From positions 1-8,845 of the forward strand of contig JANMNT010000159.1 of assembly GCA_031368465.1 (NCBI GenBank): 8,845 bases of DNA, given 5' to 3'. The notes below the pieces were generated by a model, which did not search any database, was not told the DNA's origin, and saw only the letters and a program-made list of their open reading frames with translations. Numbering within the stretch: the stretch's first letter is position 1; each line of letters opens with the position of its first letter. The position numbers and the translations under genes were made by a program. Origin of the DNA: UKL13-2 sp031368465 (GTDB lineage Bacteria; Pseudomonadota; Gammaproteobacteria; Burkholderiales; Usitatibacteraceae). Positions 1 through 6,536 of this stretch are shown one piece after another.

Positions 1-435
1 AACATCCGGCTCACGTAGCAATGCACGGGCAATCGCAACCCGTTGCGCCATGCCGCCGGAGAGTTCCTTTGGCAAGTATCCACCGGCTTTTTCAAGCAAA
101 ACCTCGTCAAGAAGGCCGTCAATAGAGGACTTTCTCGAATCAATGTTGATGCCAAATCCAATATTTTCTTCAACAGTCAACCATGGCAACAGCCGCGGTT
201 CTTGGTAGACCATGCCAATCACGTTTTGATCGTTGTGCGTGCCATGAATGGCAATATTGCCGTCAAAGGCCCGGTCGAGACCGGCAATCGCACGAAGCAA
301 CGTGCTCTTGCCACAGCCGGAGGCGCCAAGTAAGGCCACAATTTCGCCCGCGTCGACATCAAAGGCCACGTTGCGAATCACCGCCCGTCCGGCAAATGAT
401 TTTTTTTGCAGATTGACCTGTAAACGCGGACTCAT
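1..435 (-). CDS. ssuB: SsuB-type ABC transporter ATP-binding protein (partial, 3' end outside window)
   Basis: Cytoplasmic ATPase that would energise the importer encoded just upstream by the permease and binding-protein genes. Translating the minus strand from the ATG at 435-433 gives 145 residues with no stop before the window edge. Visible motifs are Walker A GASGCGKST (residues 38-46), the Q-loop in VYQEPRLLPW (Gln78) and the signature LSGGMAQRVAIARAL (125-139). Walker B, the D-loop and the H-loop fall beyond the edge, so roughly 100 residues are missing compared with a typical family member of about 250. The form 'LSGGMAQRVAIARAL' together with 'QEPRLLPW' is typical of the SsuB/TauB nitrate-sulfonate-taurine branch. 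The start codon overlaps the permease stop in an ATGA, which fixes the start and suggests coupled translation. Substrate class is inferred from the neighbours; sulfonate versus taurine or sulfate ester cannot be settled here. Confidence 0.9.
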   Translation of the reverse strand, partial: MSPRLQVNLQKKSFAGRAVIRNVAFDVDAGEIVALLGASGCGKSTLLRAIAGLDRAFDGNIAIHGTHNDQNVIGMVYQEPRLLPWLTVEENIGFGINIDSRKSSIDGLLDEVLLEKAGGYLPKELSGGMAQRVAIARALLREPDV

Positions 436-1301
436 TGCGGCTCACCTTGCATATTGGCCACGTCGCGCCAACGCAACAACCGATGTTCCACCGCCACCAA
501 CAGGCTATCACTGATTTTGCCCAGCAATGCCAGCGTGATTATGGCGACAAACACCAGATCAGCCCGGCCGGTTTCACGCCCATCGGTCAGCAAATAACCC
601 AGCCCGGATGTTGTGGCAATCAGTTCTGCCGCAACCAGAAACATCCAGCCGAGTCCGAGGCTCGATCGCAGTCCCGTGAGCAAGCCTGGTAATGATGCAG
701 GCACGTAAATAGTGCGCAACAGTTGAACAGGTTTAAGGCCCAGCTGCATACCGACCTCGACCAACTTGCGATCGACATTTTTGAGACTTGAAACCGTCGC
801 AAGGTACATTGGAAAAAACGTGCCAATGGCGATCAAGGTCAGCTTTGGTGCCAAATCGATGCCCAACCACAACAGCAGCAACGGCACCCATGCCAACGAC
901 GGCACCGCGCGAAGCGCCTGGAAACTCGGATCCAGCAGCGACTCGACCAGCCGATTTTGTGCAACCGATGCGCCGATGATTAGTCCCATCGAGCCACCAA
1001 TGACGAACCCGGCCAGCACGCGGCTGCTGCTGGCAAGTGTATGGGTGAACAAGCTGCCGTCACGCGCCAACACATAGGTCGTCTCGATCAGGGTGGAGGG
1101 TGGCGGCAACAGATGTGGTGCTACCCATCCCAGTCGCGAAATGATTTCCCACACAAACACGAGCAGCCCCGGAATGACAAAACCCAGCAGGTGGTTGGCA
1201 CCAACCATTTTTTTGGTTGACAACGCCAGTGCTGCCGTCGGGCGGGTACCAACGGTCGGATCGCCCAACGGAGCCCCGTGGGATTGAACAATGGCATTCA
1301 T
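432..1301 (-). CDS. ssuC: SsuC-type ABC transporter permease
   Basis: Inner-membrane permease of the sulfonate/nitrate/taurine importer family, 289 residues. It has a polar N-terminus of about 35 residues and then hydrophobic segments at about 38-55, 95-113, 130-147, 152-170, 210-230 and 248-268. The cytoplasmic EAA-type loop that docks the ATPase is visible at about 181-211, with GLKPVQLLRTIYVPASLP as its core. The protein is slightly longer than the usual 250-265 residues because of the N-terminal extension; a later start is possible, but the next Met codons (residue 32 and beyond) lie close to the first membrane segment. A purine-rich AGGGA about 10 nt before the ATG could be the ribosome site. 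It lies 29 bp downstream of the binding-protein gene, and its TGA overlaps the ATPase start as ATGA, so the three genes look like one operon. Confidence 0.92.
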   Translation of the reverse strand: MNAIVQSHGAPLGDPTVGTRPTAALALSTKKMVGANHLLGFVIPGLLVFVWEIISRLGWVAPHLLPPPSTLIETTYVLARDGSLFTHTLASSSRVLAGFVIGGSMGLIIGASVAQNRLVESLLDPSFQALRAVPSLAWVPLLLLWLGIDLAPKLTLIAIGTFFPMYLATVSSLKNVDRKLVEVGMQLGLKPVQLLRTIYVPASLPGLLTGLRSSLGLGWMFLVAAELIATTSGLGYLLTDGRETGRADLVFVAIITLALLGKISDSLLVAVEHRLLRWRDVANMQGEPQ

Positions 1302-1330
1302 GGCAGCGGGATCCCTGAAATCTCGGGTTG

Positions 1331-2350
1331 CTAGCGGGTTGTGCCGTTGGGAAAGAGAATGGCAACTTTTGCCGCCGGCGCCGCGGTTACCAATTCGTCA
1401 ATTACCCGGGCGACATCGGTGCCAGGTTTGACCAGACCTTCGTCAAGCAATATCGGTGCGGCGGCCTTCAGCGCAGTACGATGCGTTTGTGACGGAATGG
1501 ATTCGTCGAAGCCGGTCCGCCCGAGCTGCCGCTTGGCGACGTCGAGGGAAATTTTTGCCTCTTCCGCAAGCAGACTGGCGGCCTCGGCTGGGTTTTTCTG
1601 AATCCACAGGCGGGCACGCTCATAGAGTCTGACGGTGCGTTCAACGGCCTCCGGGAATTGTTTGGCAAACTTTTCGGTCGTGTTGAGAAAACCGTAGGTA
1701 TTGAAGTTGACGTTGCGATAAATGATACGGGTACCGGCCTCGAGTTCGCTCGATGCAAGCAGCGGGTCGAGCCCGGCCCACGCGTCAACACGTTTTTGCT
1801 CAAGCGCAACCCTGCCGTCGGCGTGTTGCAGATGCACCAGTTCAACATCTTTTTTGCTCAAACCCGCGACCTGCAGCGCCCGAAGGGTAAACAAGTACGG
1901 ATCTGTGCCCTTTGTTGCTGCAATTTTTTTACCCTTGAGATCAGCCAGCGTCTGGATGGGGGAATCTTTTGGCACGGCCAGCGCGGTCCACTCAGGACGG
2001 GAATAGACAAAGACTGTTTTGATCGGGTTACCGTTGGCGCGCGACAGTACCGCTGCCAAGCCGGCGGTGGAGCCGAAATCAACCGCATCTGCCGCCAGGA
2101 ATTCGAGCGCACGATTGCTGCCGGCTGATTGCACCCAGCGAACCTTGCTGCCCGACTTGGCGAATTCCTGCTCGGCCCAACCGAATTTACGAATTACCAG
2201 GCTTGGTGGCGAATAAAAAGCGTAGTCGAGGCGCACTTCAGCGGGGCCGGTTTCGGCGTATGCCGATGGCAGCAACGTGCCCGCAGTCGCAAAGACGGCG
2301 AGCGCGGCGAAAGATAGAATTTGGCGTCGGTTTGGGCTGGTGGTTTTCAT
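1331..2350 (-). CDS. ssuA: Aliphatic sulfonate-type periplasmic substrate-binding protein
   Basis: Periplasmic solute receptor of the SsuA/TauA/NrtA type, 339 residues, first gene of the importer operon. The N-terminus (NRRQILSFAALAVFATAG) is a signal peptide with likely cleavage after AYA (residue 32). The mature part shows family blocks: DYAFYSPPSLVIRKFGW (42-58), VRWVQSAGSNRALEFL (70-85), DFGSTAGLAAVL (91-102), YSRPEWTALAVPKDSPI (116-132), DLKGKKIAATKGTDPYLF (137-154) and LQHADGRVALEQKRVDAWAGLDP (174-196). These match the betaproteobacterial sulfonate-binding branch as I remember it. The length is normal for the family. The ATG at 2350 precedes the signal peptide directly; no strong Shine-Dalgarno is visible, only a GAG nearby. 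The paired arginines raise the possibility of Tat export, but the motif is not canonical. The exact ligand is not determinable from sequence alone. Confidence 0.92.
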   Translation of the reverse strand: MKTTSPNRRQILSFAALAVFATAGTLLPSAYAETGPAEVRLDYAFYSPPSLVIRKFGWAEQEFAKSGSKVRWVQSAGSNRALEFLAADAVDFGSTAGLAAVLSRANGNPIKTVFVYSRPEWTALAVPKDSPIQTLADLKGKKIAATKGTDPYLFTLRALQVAGLSKKDVELVHLQHADGRVALEQKRVDAWAGLDPLLASSELEAGTRIIYRNVNFNTYGFLNTTEKFAKQFPEAVERTVRLYERARLWIQKNPAEAASLLAEEAKISLDVAKRQLGRTGFDESIPSQTHRTALKAAAPILLDEGLVKPGTDVARVIDELVTAAPAAKVAILFPNGTTR

Positions 2351-2392
2351 GGGGCTCAGTCAATTTCAATGTGAATGAACAGGATATTGGGG

Positions 2393-2407
2393 CTTATCGT
2401 ATATAAG
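2393..2407. promoter_or_regulatory. Candidate LysR-type operator, CTTAT-N5-ATAAG
   Basis: The sequence CTTATCGTATATAAG is a perfect inverted repeat with 5-bp arms around a 5-bp centre. Its inner part satisfies the generic LysR-type T-N11-A pattern (T2394, A2406). It lies 43 bp upstream of the ssuA start, between it and the divergently transcribed CysB-type regulator gene, which is where such regulators commonly bind. That the adjacent regulator binds here is inference; short AT-rich dyads also occur by chance. Confidence 0.4.
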
Positions 2408-2444
2408 AAAAAGGACTTAATAGCTATTTAATATGTTATTTGCG

Positions 2445-2450
2445 TATAAT
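2445..2450 (+). promoter_or_regulatory. Putative -10 box of the regulator-cysM operon
   Basis: A perfect TATAAT hexamer lies 30 nt before the regulator ATG. Transcription would start near 2457, leaving a leader of about 24 nt. There is no good TTGACA-like -35 at 16-18 bp upstream, so the promoter is either weak or helped by a bound regulator. Confidence 0.45.
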
Positions 2451-2480
2451 CAATTTCCCCGCCACCACTGTTGAACCATC

Positions 2481-3386
2481 ATGAATCTCCAACAAATCCG
2501 CTATGTGCGTGAAATCGCCCGGCGTGACTTGAACCTGACACATGCCGCCGAGGCGCTGCATACCTCGCAACCGGGTGTGTCGCGACAGGTGCGTGAATTG
2601 GAAGACGAACTTGGCGTGGATGTGTTTGTGCGTCAGGGCAAGCGGCTCACCGCATTGACACCGGCGGGGGTGGCCGTGGTGGCGATTTGTGAACGATTGC
2701 TCGGTGAGGTTGACAGCCTCAAGCGTATTGGCAAGGAGTTCTCCGACGCCAATCGTGGCGAGTTGGTGATTGCCGCAACCCATATGCAGGCGCGCTATGC
2801 CTTGCCACAGGTGGTCAAGGCATTCCTGAAAAAATATCCTGATGTCCGGTTGAGTCTGCGCCAGGGCGCCCCGCGCGAACTTGCTGAAATGGTCACATCC
2901 GGCAGGGCGGATATCGCCATTGCCACGGAAACGCTTGACCTCTATCCGGATCTTGTCACCGTTCCCCTGTACCGCTGGCATCATTGTGTGATTGTGCCGA
3001 AAAGCCATCCATTGGCCATATTGAAGGGTGCGGAACAAAAACTCACGCTTGCCCAAATTGCCAAGTACCCGCTGGTTACATACGACGCGGCGTTTTCAGG
3101 TCGCTCGGCACTCGACACCACCTTTGCCAATGCGGGCGTCGAAATCGATGTGGTGTTGACGGCGATCGATACCGATATCATCAAGACCTATGTTCGCGAA
3201 GGACTTGGCGTCGGCATCATTGCCGGTATTGCGGTTGACGGCAGCGACACAGATTTGGTGGCGTTGGACGGGGCGAAACTTTTTCCGGAACGCGTGACCA
3301 AACTGGCATACCGGAAAAACGCCTACTTACGCGGATTCGTGCGTGACTTTATGGACAACCTTTCAACGCACTTGGCAAAAAAATGA
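2481..3386 (+). CDS. CysB-family LysR-type transcriptional regulator (CysB/Cbl/SsuR-like)
   Basis: Cytoplasmic DNA-binding regulator of sulfur metabolism, 301 residues, the usual length. The N-terminal winged helix-turn-helix (about 1-60) reads MNLQQIRYVREIARRDLNLT then HAAEALHTSQPGVSRQVREL, nearly diagnostic of the CysB/Cbl branch. A linker helix (about 60-90) leads to the two-lobed effector domain. Known CysB ligand positions can be aligned by number: T100, Q103 (ATHMQARYALP), T149 (IATET) and T200 (YPLVTYDAAFSGRS, close to CysB T202). The CysB motif THTQ is THMQ here, so residue 102 is Met. The gene is divergent from the ssuA operon and its stop overlaps the cysM start as ATGA. The likely job is control of the sulfonate importer, of itself and of cysM. 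Whether it is the genome's main CysB or a paralogue such as Cbl/SsuR cannot be told from one window. Confidence 0.93.
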   Translation: MNLQQIRYVREIARRDLNLTHAAEALHTSQPGVSRQVRELEDELGVDVFVRQGKRLTALTPAGVAVVAICERLLGEVDSLKRIGKEFSDANRGELVIAATHMQARYALPQVVKAFLKKYPDVRLSLRQGAPRELAEMVTSGRADIAIATETLDLYPDLVTVPLYRWHHCVIVPKSHPLAILKGAEQKLTLAQIAKYPLVTYDAAFSGRSALDTTFANAGVEIDVVLTAIDTDIIKTYVREGLGVGIIAGIAVDGSDTDLVALDGAKLFPERVTKLAYRKNAYLRGFVRDFMDNLSTHLAKK

Positions 3387-4279
3387 ACACCATTGAATCC
3401 AGCATCGGCAACACACCGCTTGTGAAATTGCAACGCATCCCACAGCGCTCGGGGATTTCAGCCAGCAATACGTTATTGGGCAAACTTGAAGGCAACAACC
3501 CGGCCGGATCGGTGAAAGATCGCCCGGCAATGTCGATGATCGTCGGTGCCGAGGCGCGCGGCGAAATCAAACCGGGTGCGACGTTGATCGAGGCGACCTC
3601 GGGTAATACCGGTATCGCGCTGGCAATGGCGGCGGCGATCAAAGGTTACAAGATGGTATTGGTCATGCCGGAACATCTATCGATTGAGCGCCGGCAAACC
3701 ATGCGCGCATTTGGTGCGGAATTGATTCTGACGCCACAGGCCATCGGCATGGAAGGTGCCCGCGATACGGCTGAAACAATTCAGCGCGAGCGTGGCGGGA
3801 TGATTCTCAATCAATTTGCCAACCCTGACAACCCGCTGGCGCACTACCGGGGAACCGGGCCGGAAATCTGGCGACAAACCGGGGGCAAGGTCACGCATTT
3901 TGTTGCCACCATGGGTACCACCGGTACCATCATGGGTGTGGGACGATTCCTCAAGGAAATGAACCCCGCCATTGAGATCATTGGTGTGCAGCCCGCCGAT
4001 GGTTCAAGTGTGCCCGGCATTCGTAAATGGCCTGAAGCTTATTTGCCGGCGATTTTTGACCGCAGCAAAATCGATCGGGTTTTGGAAGTGAGCCAAACCG
4101 AAAGCGAAGAAATGACACGCCGCCTGGCCGCCGAGGAGGGCGTTTTTGCCGGCGTATCGTCCGGCGGCGGTTTGGTGGCGGCATTGCAGGTCGCGCGCGA
4201 CGTCAACAATGCGGTCATTGTGCATATTGTTTGTGATCGTGGCGATCGTTATTTGTCAACCGGCGTGTTTCCGGCTTGA
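3383..4279 (+). CDS. cysM: Cysteine synthase B (O-acetylserine sulfhydrylase B, CysM)
   Basis: PLP enzyme making cysteine from O-acetylserine and sulfide; CysM enzymes can also use thiosulfate to form S-sulfocysteine. Length is 298 residues, normal for the family. Visible elements are the N-terminal substrate motif IGNTPLVKL (8-16), the Schiff-base lysine K45 in NPAGSVKDRPA, the carboxylate-binding loop TSGNTG (72-77), the phosphate loop GTTGT (178-182) and GVSSGGG (257-263). CysM-type rather than CysK-type signatures are PGIRKWPEAYLP (211-222) and the C-terminal CDRGDRYLSTGVF (284-296). The gene starts inside the regulator stop codon (ATGA), so it is probably cotranscribed and translationally coupled with it; no separate ribosome site is needed. 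The context places cysteine formation under the same regulator as organosulfur uptake. The identification is strong; use of thiosulfate in this organism is inferred from the family. Confidence 0.95.
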   Translation: MNTIESSIGNTPLVKLQRIPQRSGISASNTLLGKLEGNNPAGSVKDRPAMSMIVGAEARGEIKPGATLIEATSGNTGIALAMAAAIKGYKMVLVMPEHLSIERRQTMRAFGAELILTPQAIGMEGARDTAETIQRERGGMILNQFANPDNPLAHYRGTGPEIWRQTGGKVTHFVATMGTTGTIMGVGRFLKEMNPAIEIIGVQPADGSSVPGIRKWPEAYLPAIFDRSKIDRVLEVSQTESEEMTRRLAAEEGVFAGVSSGGGLVAALQVARDVNNAVIVHIVCDRGDRYLSTGVFPA

Positions 4280-4280
4280 T

Positions 4281-4295
4281 TTCCGCGACTCGGAA
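4281..4295 (+). terminator. Weak candidate terminator after cysM
   Basis: TTCCG-cgact-CGGAA forms a perfect 5-bp stem starting 2 nt after the cysM stop and is followed by TAATTGTTGTTGT. The stem is short and the T tract is interrupted, so it is at best a weak intrinsic terminator. Rho-dependent ending is equally possible. Confidence 0.3.
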
Positions 4296-4563
4296 TAATT
4301 GTTGTTGTCCTTTGTGATGCATGCCGAAAACGCAAGTCGGGCAAACTCGTAATTCACAGAAAAACGTTGATTAAACGTCGATGTGTGCGACGATTCCGGG
4401 TGGTACTGAAATGCGCCAATACATGCGATTGTTTGCGGCTGCGCCGGCGGCCAGCCAGATCCGGTTGATGAGCTGAAACACCCTTTTGGCAATGATAGGG
4501 CAGGCCGGGCGCCGACAGGTTGGTCGGTAAACGATATATGCGCGATTGGACAAAAAAAATAAG

Positions 4564-4598
4564 TTGCAAAAATAAGGTGCGAGAATACGTTTTTGCAA
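4564..4598. repeat. 9-bp perfect inverted repeat upstream of the exonuclease gene
   Basis: TTGCAAAAA (4564-4572) and TTTTTGCAA (4590-4598) are exact reverse complements separated by 17 nt, ending 16 nt before the ATG at 4615. In RNA they could form a stem-loop whose loop carries AAGGTGCGAG; in DNA they could be an operator. Because TTGCAA is itself a palindrome, the two arms also share TTGCAAA as a direct repeat. Function is unknown. Confidence 0.5.
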
Positions 4599-4614
4599 AC
4601 GATTCCCGGCCCAC

Positions 4615-5391
4615 ATGACGCCTATTCTGGTTTTTGATATCGAAACAATCCCTGATGTCGCCGGCCTGCGTATCCTGCACGAACTCGATGCCGGCCTGAG
4701 CGATGAAGCCGTGGCGGAATTTGCTTTTCAACGGCGCCGCCAGGCGAGTGGCAATGATTTCCTGCCACACTATGTTCAGCGTATATGCGCCATTTCCTGT
4801 GTTTTGCGAACCGACGACGGCTTGCGCGCCTGGACCATCGGCAAACCCGAGGACAGCGAAAAGCACCTGATCCAACAATTCTTCAAGGGCATTGAAAAAT
4901 ACACGCCGCAAATGGTGTCGTGGAATGGCGGCGGCTTTGATTTGCCGGTGCTGCATTATCGCGGTATGGTGCACGGTGTTACCGCGCCGACTTACTGGGA
5001 TATGGGCGAAGACAATCGCGATTTCAAGTGGAACAACTACATCAGCCGTTACCACATGCGGCATCTGGACTTGATGGATCTTTTGGCCCTCTATCAGCCG
5101 CGCGCCAATGCACCGCTCGATGCCATGGCGCAGCTGTGCGGCTTTCCCGGCAAACTCGGCATGGATGGCAGCCAGGTTTGGACTGCCTACCAACGCGGCG
5201 ATATCAATGCGATTCGCGACTATTGCGAGACCGACGTCATGAATACCTATCTGGTGTTTTTGCGTTTCCAGCTCATGCGTGGCGCGTTGACCGAAAGTGC
5301 CTGCGCCACCGAAATTGCAGTGGTGCGCGAGTTCCTGACGTCGAATAGTGGCGTCGAACACTGGCAAAAATTTGCTGCCGCTTGGAAATGA
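4615..5391 (+). CDS. Predicted PolB-like 3'-5' exonuclease (DEDD superfamily)
   Basis: Predicted DEDD-type nuclease, 258 residues, related to the proofreading domain of family B DNA polymerases but without a polymerase part (Pfam family DNA_pol_B_exo2, from memory). Exo I is FDIET (D8, E10). Exo II is SWNGGGFDLPVL with D109. HLDLMDLL (150-157) adds a conserved acidic pair. Exo III is YCETDVMNTY (203-212) with D207 as the expected last metal ligand. All four acidic positions needed for two-metal catalysis are therefore present, so the enzyme is probably active on DNA or RNA ends; the real substrate is unknown. The length matches standalone members. No clear Shine-Dalgarno precedes the ATG, but translation from it places FDIET at the usual N-terminal position. 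It is followed 89 bp later by the FecR-domain gene on the same strand, with no evident functional link. Confidence 0.85.
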   Translation: MTPILVFDIETIPDVAGLRILHELDAGLSDEAVAEFAFQRRRQASGNDFLPHYVQRICAISCVLRTDDGLRAWTIGKPEDSEKHLIQQFFKGIEKYTPQMVSWNGGGFDLPVLHYRGMVHGVTAPTYWDMGEDNRDFKWNNYISRYHMRHLDLMDLLALYQPRANAPLDAMAQLCGFPGKLGMDGSQVWTAYQRGDINAIRDYCETDVMNTYLVFLRFQLMRGALTESACATEIAVVREFLTSNSGVEHWQKFAAAWK

Positions 5392-5480
5392 AACACGTTT
5401 ATTTAAGGATGCTTGCAGCCAAATATGGCCGGACAGCCTTGCCAGGTAATGACTTTTTAAACTGAAATTTGAGGGCGTAT

Positions 5481-6536
5481 ATGCGGATGGTCAGAATTTC
5501 CGGCTTGGTTGTGTCGGTATTGTTTTCATTGGGTGCAGTCGCGCAGACGTCGGCCGTCCCCGCTACACCAACGAGCAACGCGGTGGCTGGCATCGCCGAC
5601 ACCAAGCCGCCGCAGGAAATCAAGCTGGTCGAAATCAACAGTGCTGCGCGGGTGGTGTTTGTTGAAGGCACAGTGTCGATTGTTGGCTCGAATAACCAGC
5701 GTCGGGCGGCCAAGGTCGGCGATACCATTTTTGAAGGCGACAGTCTGGTCACCGGCAAAGACGGTGAATTGCACATGGATATGGAAGACGGCGGCTACAT
5801 CGCGGTTCGTCCGAATACCAGGATGCGCATCACCAAATATCAGGCGCGAGGTGATGAAAATGACACCAGCGTGATCGGCTTGTTACAAGGCAGCTTTCGT
5901 GCGGTGAGTGGCTGGATCGGCAAGTTCAACCAGCCCAAATATGTGGTGAAGACGCCGAATGCAACCATCGGCCTGCGTGGTACCGATCACGAACCGCTGG
6001 TCATCCCCAAAGGTGCGGTTGATGCCGAAGGCGAGGCGGGTACGTATGACAAGGTCAACATCGGCGGCAGCACCATCAAAACCGCTCAAGGCAAGGCGGA
6101 AGTGGTTCCCGGTCAGGCGGGTTTTGTCGGCCACGACGCAAAAGCACCGCGCATTTTGAAGGACACGCCAAAATTCTTTCGCGTAACACGCAACGAAAAA
6201 TTACTCGACGGCAAACACGGCGCGGTCCAACAACGTATCTTGGAACGACGTGACGCGCGTCGCGCCGAGGTCAAATCACGGATCGAGAATGCCGGCAAGA
6301 TTGCCGCCGAGCGCAAGGCCGAGTTTGTTGCGAATCAGAAAAAGCAGCGTGAGGAGCGTCAGGCAAAAATCCAGGAACAGCGCCAACAAAGGCTTAAGGC
6401 GCGTGAGGAGCAGAAGCAAAAAGCGGCCGATGCGCAGAGTGAGAAGAAGCAGGCTGCACAAAGTAAGGCGGCCGGTGACGACAAAAAAGCGAAATCAGAA
6501 AAGCCTCACAGTCCGAAACACGGCGGCGAAAAATAA
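5481..6536 (+). CDS. Secreted FecR-domain protein with a charged coiled tail
   Basis: Hypothetical exported protein, 351 residues from the ATG at 5481. That start is preferred over an in-frame TTG at 5469 because GAGGG (5471-5475) sits 5 nt before it and the signal peptide MRMVRISGLVVSVLFSLGAVAQ then begins cleanly, with likely cleavage after AVA (residue 21). Residues about 57-170 form a FecR-type beta domain: ARVVFVEGTVSI, VGDTIFEGDSLVTGKDGEL, IAVRPNTRMRI, LLQGSFRAVSG, VVKTPNATIGLRGTD. From about 250 to the end the chain is almost all Arg, Lys, Glu, Gln and Ala, a probable long helix or coiled coil, ending in a Lys-rich disordered stretch. There is no anti-sigma N-terminal region or membrane anchor as in true FecR, so a sigma-regulator role is unlikely. 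A periplasmic or envelope binding role is a guess. Confidence 0.8.
   Translation: MRMVRISGLVVSVLFSLGAVAQTSAVPATPTSNAVAGIADTKPPQEIKLVEINSAARVVFVEGTVSIVGSNNQRRAAKVGDTIFEGDSLVTGKDGELHMDMEDGGYIAVRPNTRMRITKYQARGDENDTSVIGLLQGSFRAVSGWIGKFNQPKYVVKTPNATIGLRGTDHEPLVIPKGAVDAEGEAGTYDKVNIGGSTIKTAQGKAEVVPGQAGFVGHDAKAPRILKDTPKFFRVTRNEKLLDGKHGAVQQRILERRDARRAEVKSRIENAGKIAAERKAEFVANQKKQREERQAKIQEQRQQRLKAREEQKQKAADAQSEKKQAAQSKAAGDDKKAKSEKPHSPKHGGEK

Larger units (their letters stand above)
2351..2480. promoter_or_regulatory. Divergent promoter region between ssuA and the CysB-type regulator
   Basis: This 130-bp gap separates the divergently transcribed binding-protein gene (minus) and regulator gene (plus). 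It is much richer in A and T than the flanking genes, especially 2395-2455. It holds the only places from which both transcripts can start. A TATAAT at 2445-2450 fits as the -10 of the regulator gene, giving a leader of about 24 nt, but the corresponding -35 position (about 2422-2427, agctat) is poor. No clear consensus promoter faces ssuA. A weak -35 is expected for a promoter that needs an activator. A palindromic ATAGCTAT (2420-2427) sits in the same stretch. Confidence 0.65.
4280..4614. other. 335-bp gene-free stretch between cysM and the exonuclease gene
   Basis: No convincing gene lies here. The plus strand has only a 31-codon frame from 4381 without a recognisable product. The minus-strand frames running through it continue into the antisense of the exonuclease gene and show no family motif. 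The stretch contains small dyads: CGTCG-N7-CGACG (4376-4392) and CCGAC-N6-GTCGG (4512-4527). It also holds an A-rich segment near 4550-4575 and the 9-bp inverted repeat listed separately. The promoter of the exonuclease gene is probably in the A-rich end; a TTGGAC at 4546-4551 could be a -35, but no good -10 stands at the right distance. The region could equally be spacer DNA or the remnant of a lost gene. Confidence 0.5.

Noticed and set aside
1658..2128. A 156-codon plus-strand frame inside ssuA.
   Set aside because: It is antisense to a well-conserved binding protein and has no family motif.
2261..2350. Tat signal peptide on the binding protein (NRRQILSF).
   Set aside because: Only the paired arginines fit; the rest of the twin-arginine consensus is weak, so Sec export is the safer reading.
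2436..3056. A 206-codon minus-strand frame across the regulator gene and the divergent promoter region.
   Set aside because: It is antisense to an unmistakable CysB-type protein, and its composition is that of a shadow frame.
4381..4476. 31-codon plus-strand frame in the gap as a small protein.
   Set aside because: There is no ribosome site, no hydrophobic segment and no recognisable sequence; a frame this short is expected by chance.
4354..5367. A 337-codon open frame on the minus strand across the exonuclease gene and the preceding gap.
   Set aside because: The plus strand carries all the exonuclease catalytic motifs over the same bases; the antisense translation has no recognisable domain, is rich in His, Gln and Arg as shadows usually are, and has no membrane or secretion pattern.
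5481..6536. FecR-domain protein as a FecR anti-sigma regulator of the nearby iron genes.
   Set aside because: It lacks the cytoplasmic anti-sigma region and inner-membrane anchor, starts with a signal peptide, and there is no FecI-type sigma factor or TonB receptor beside it; the closeness to fbpC looks coincidental.
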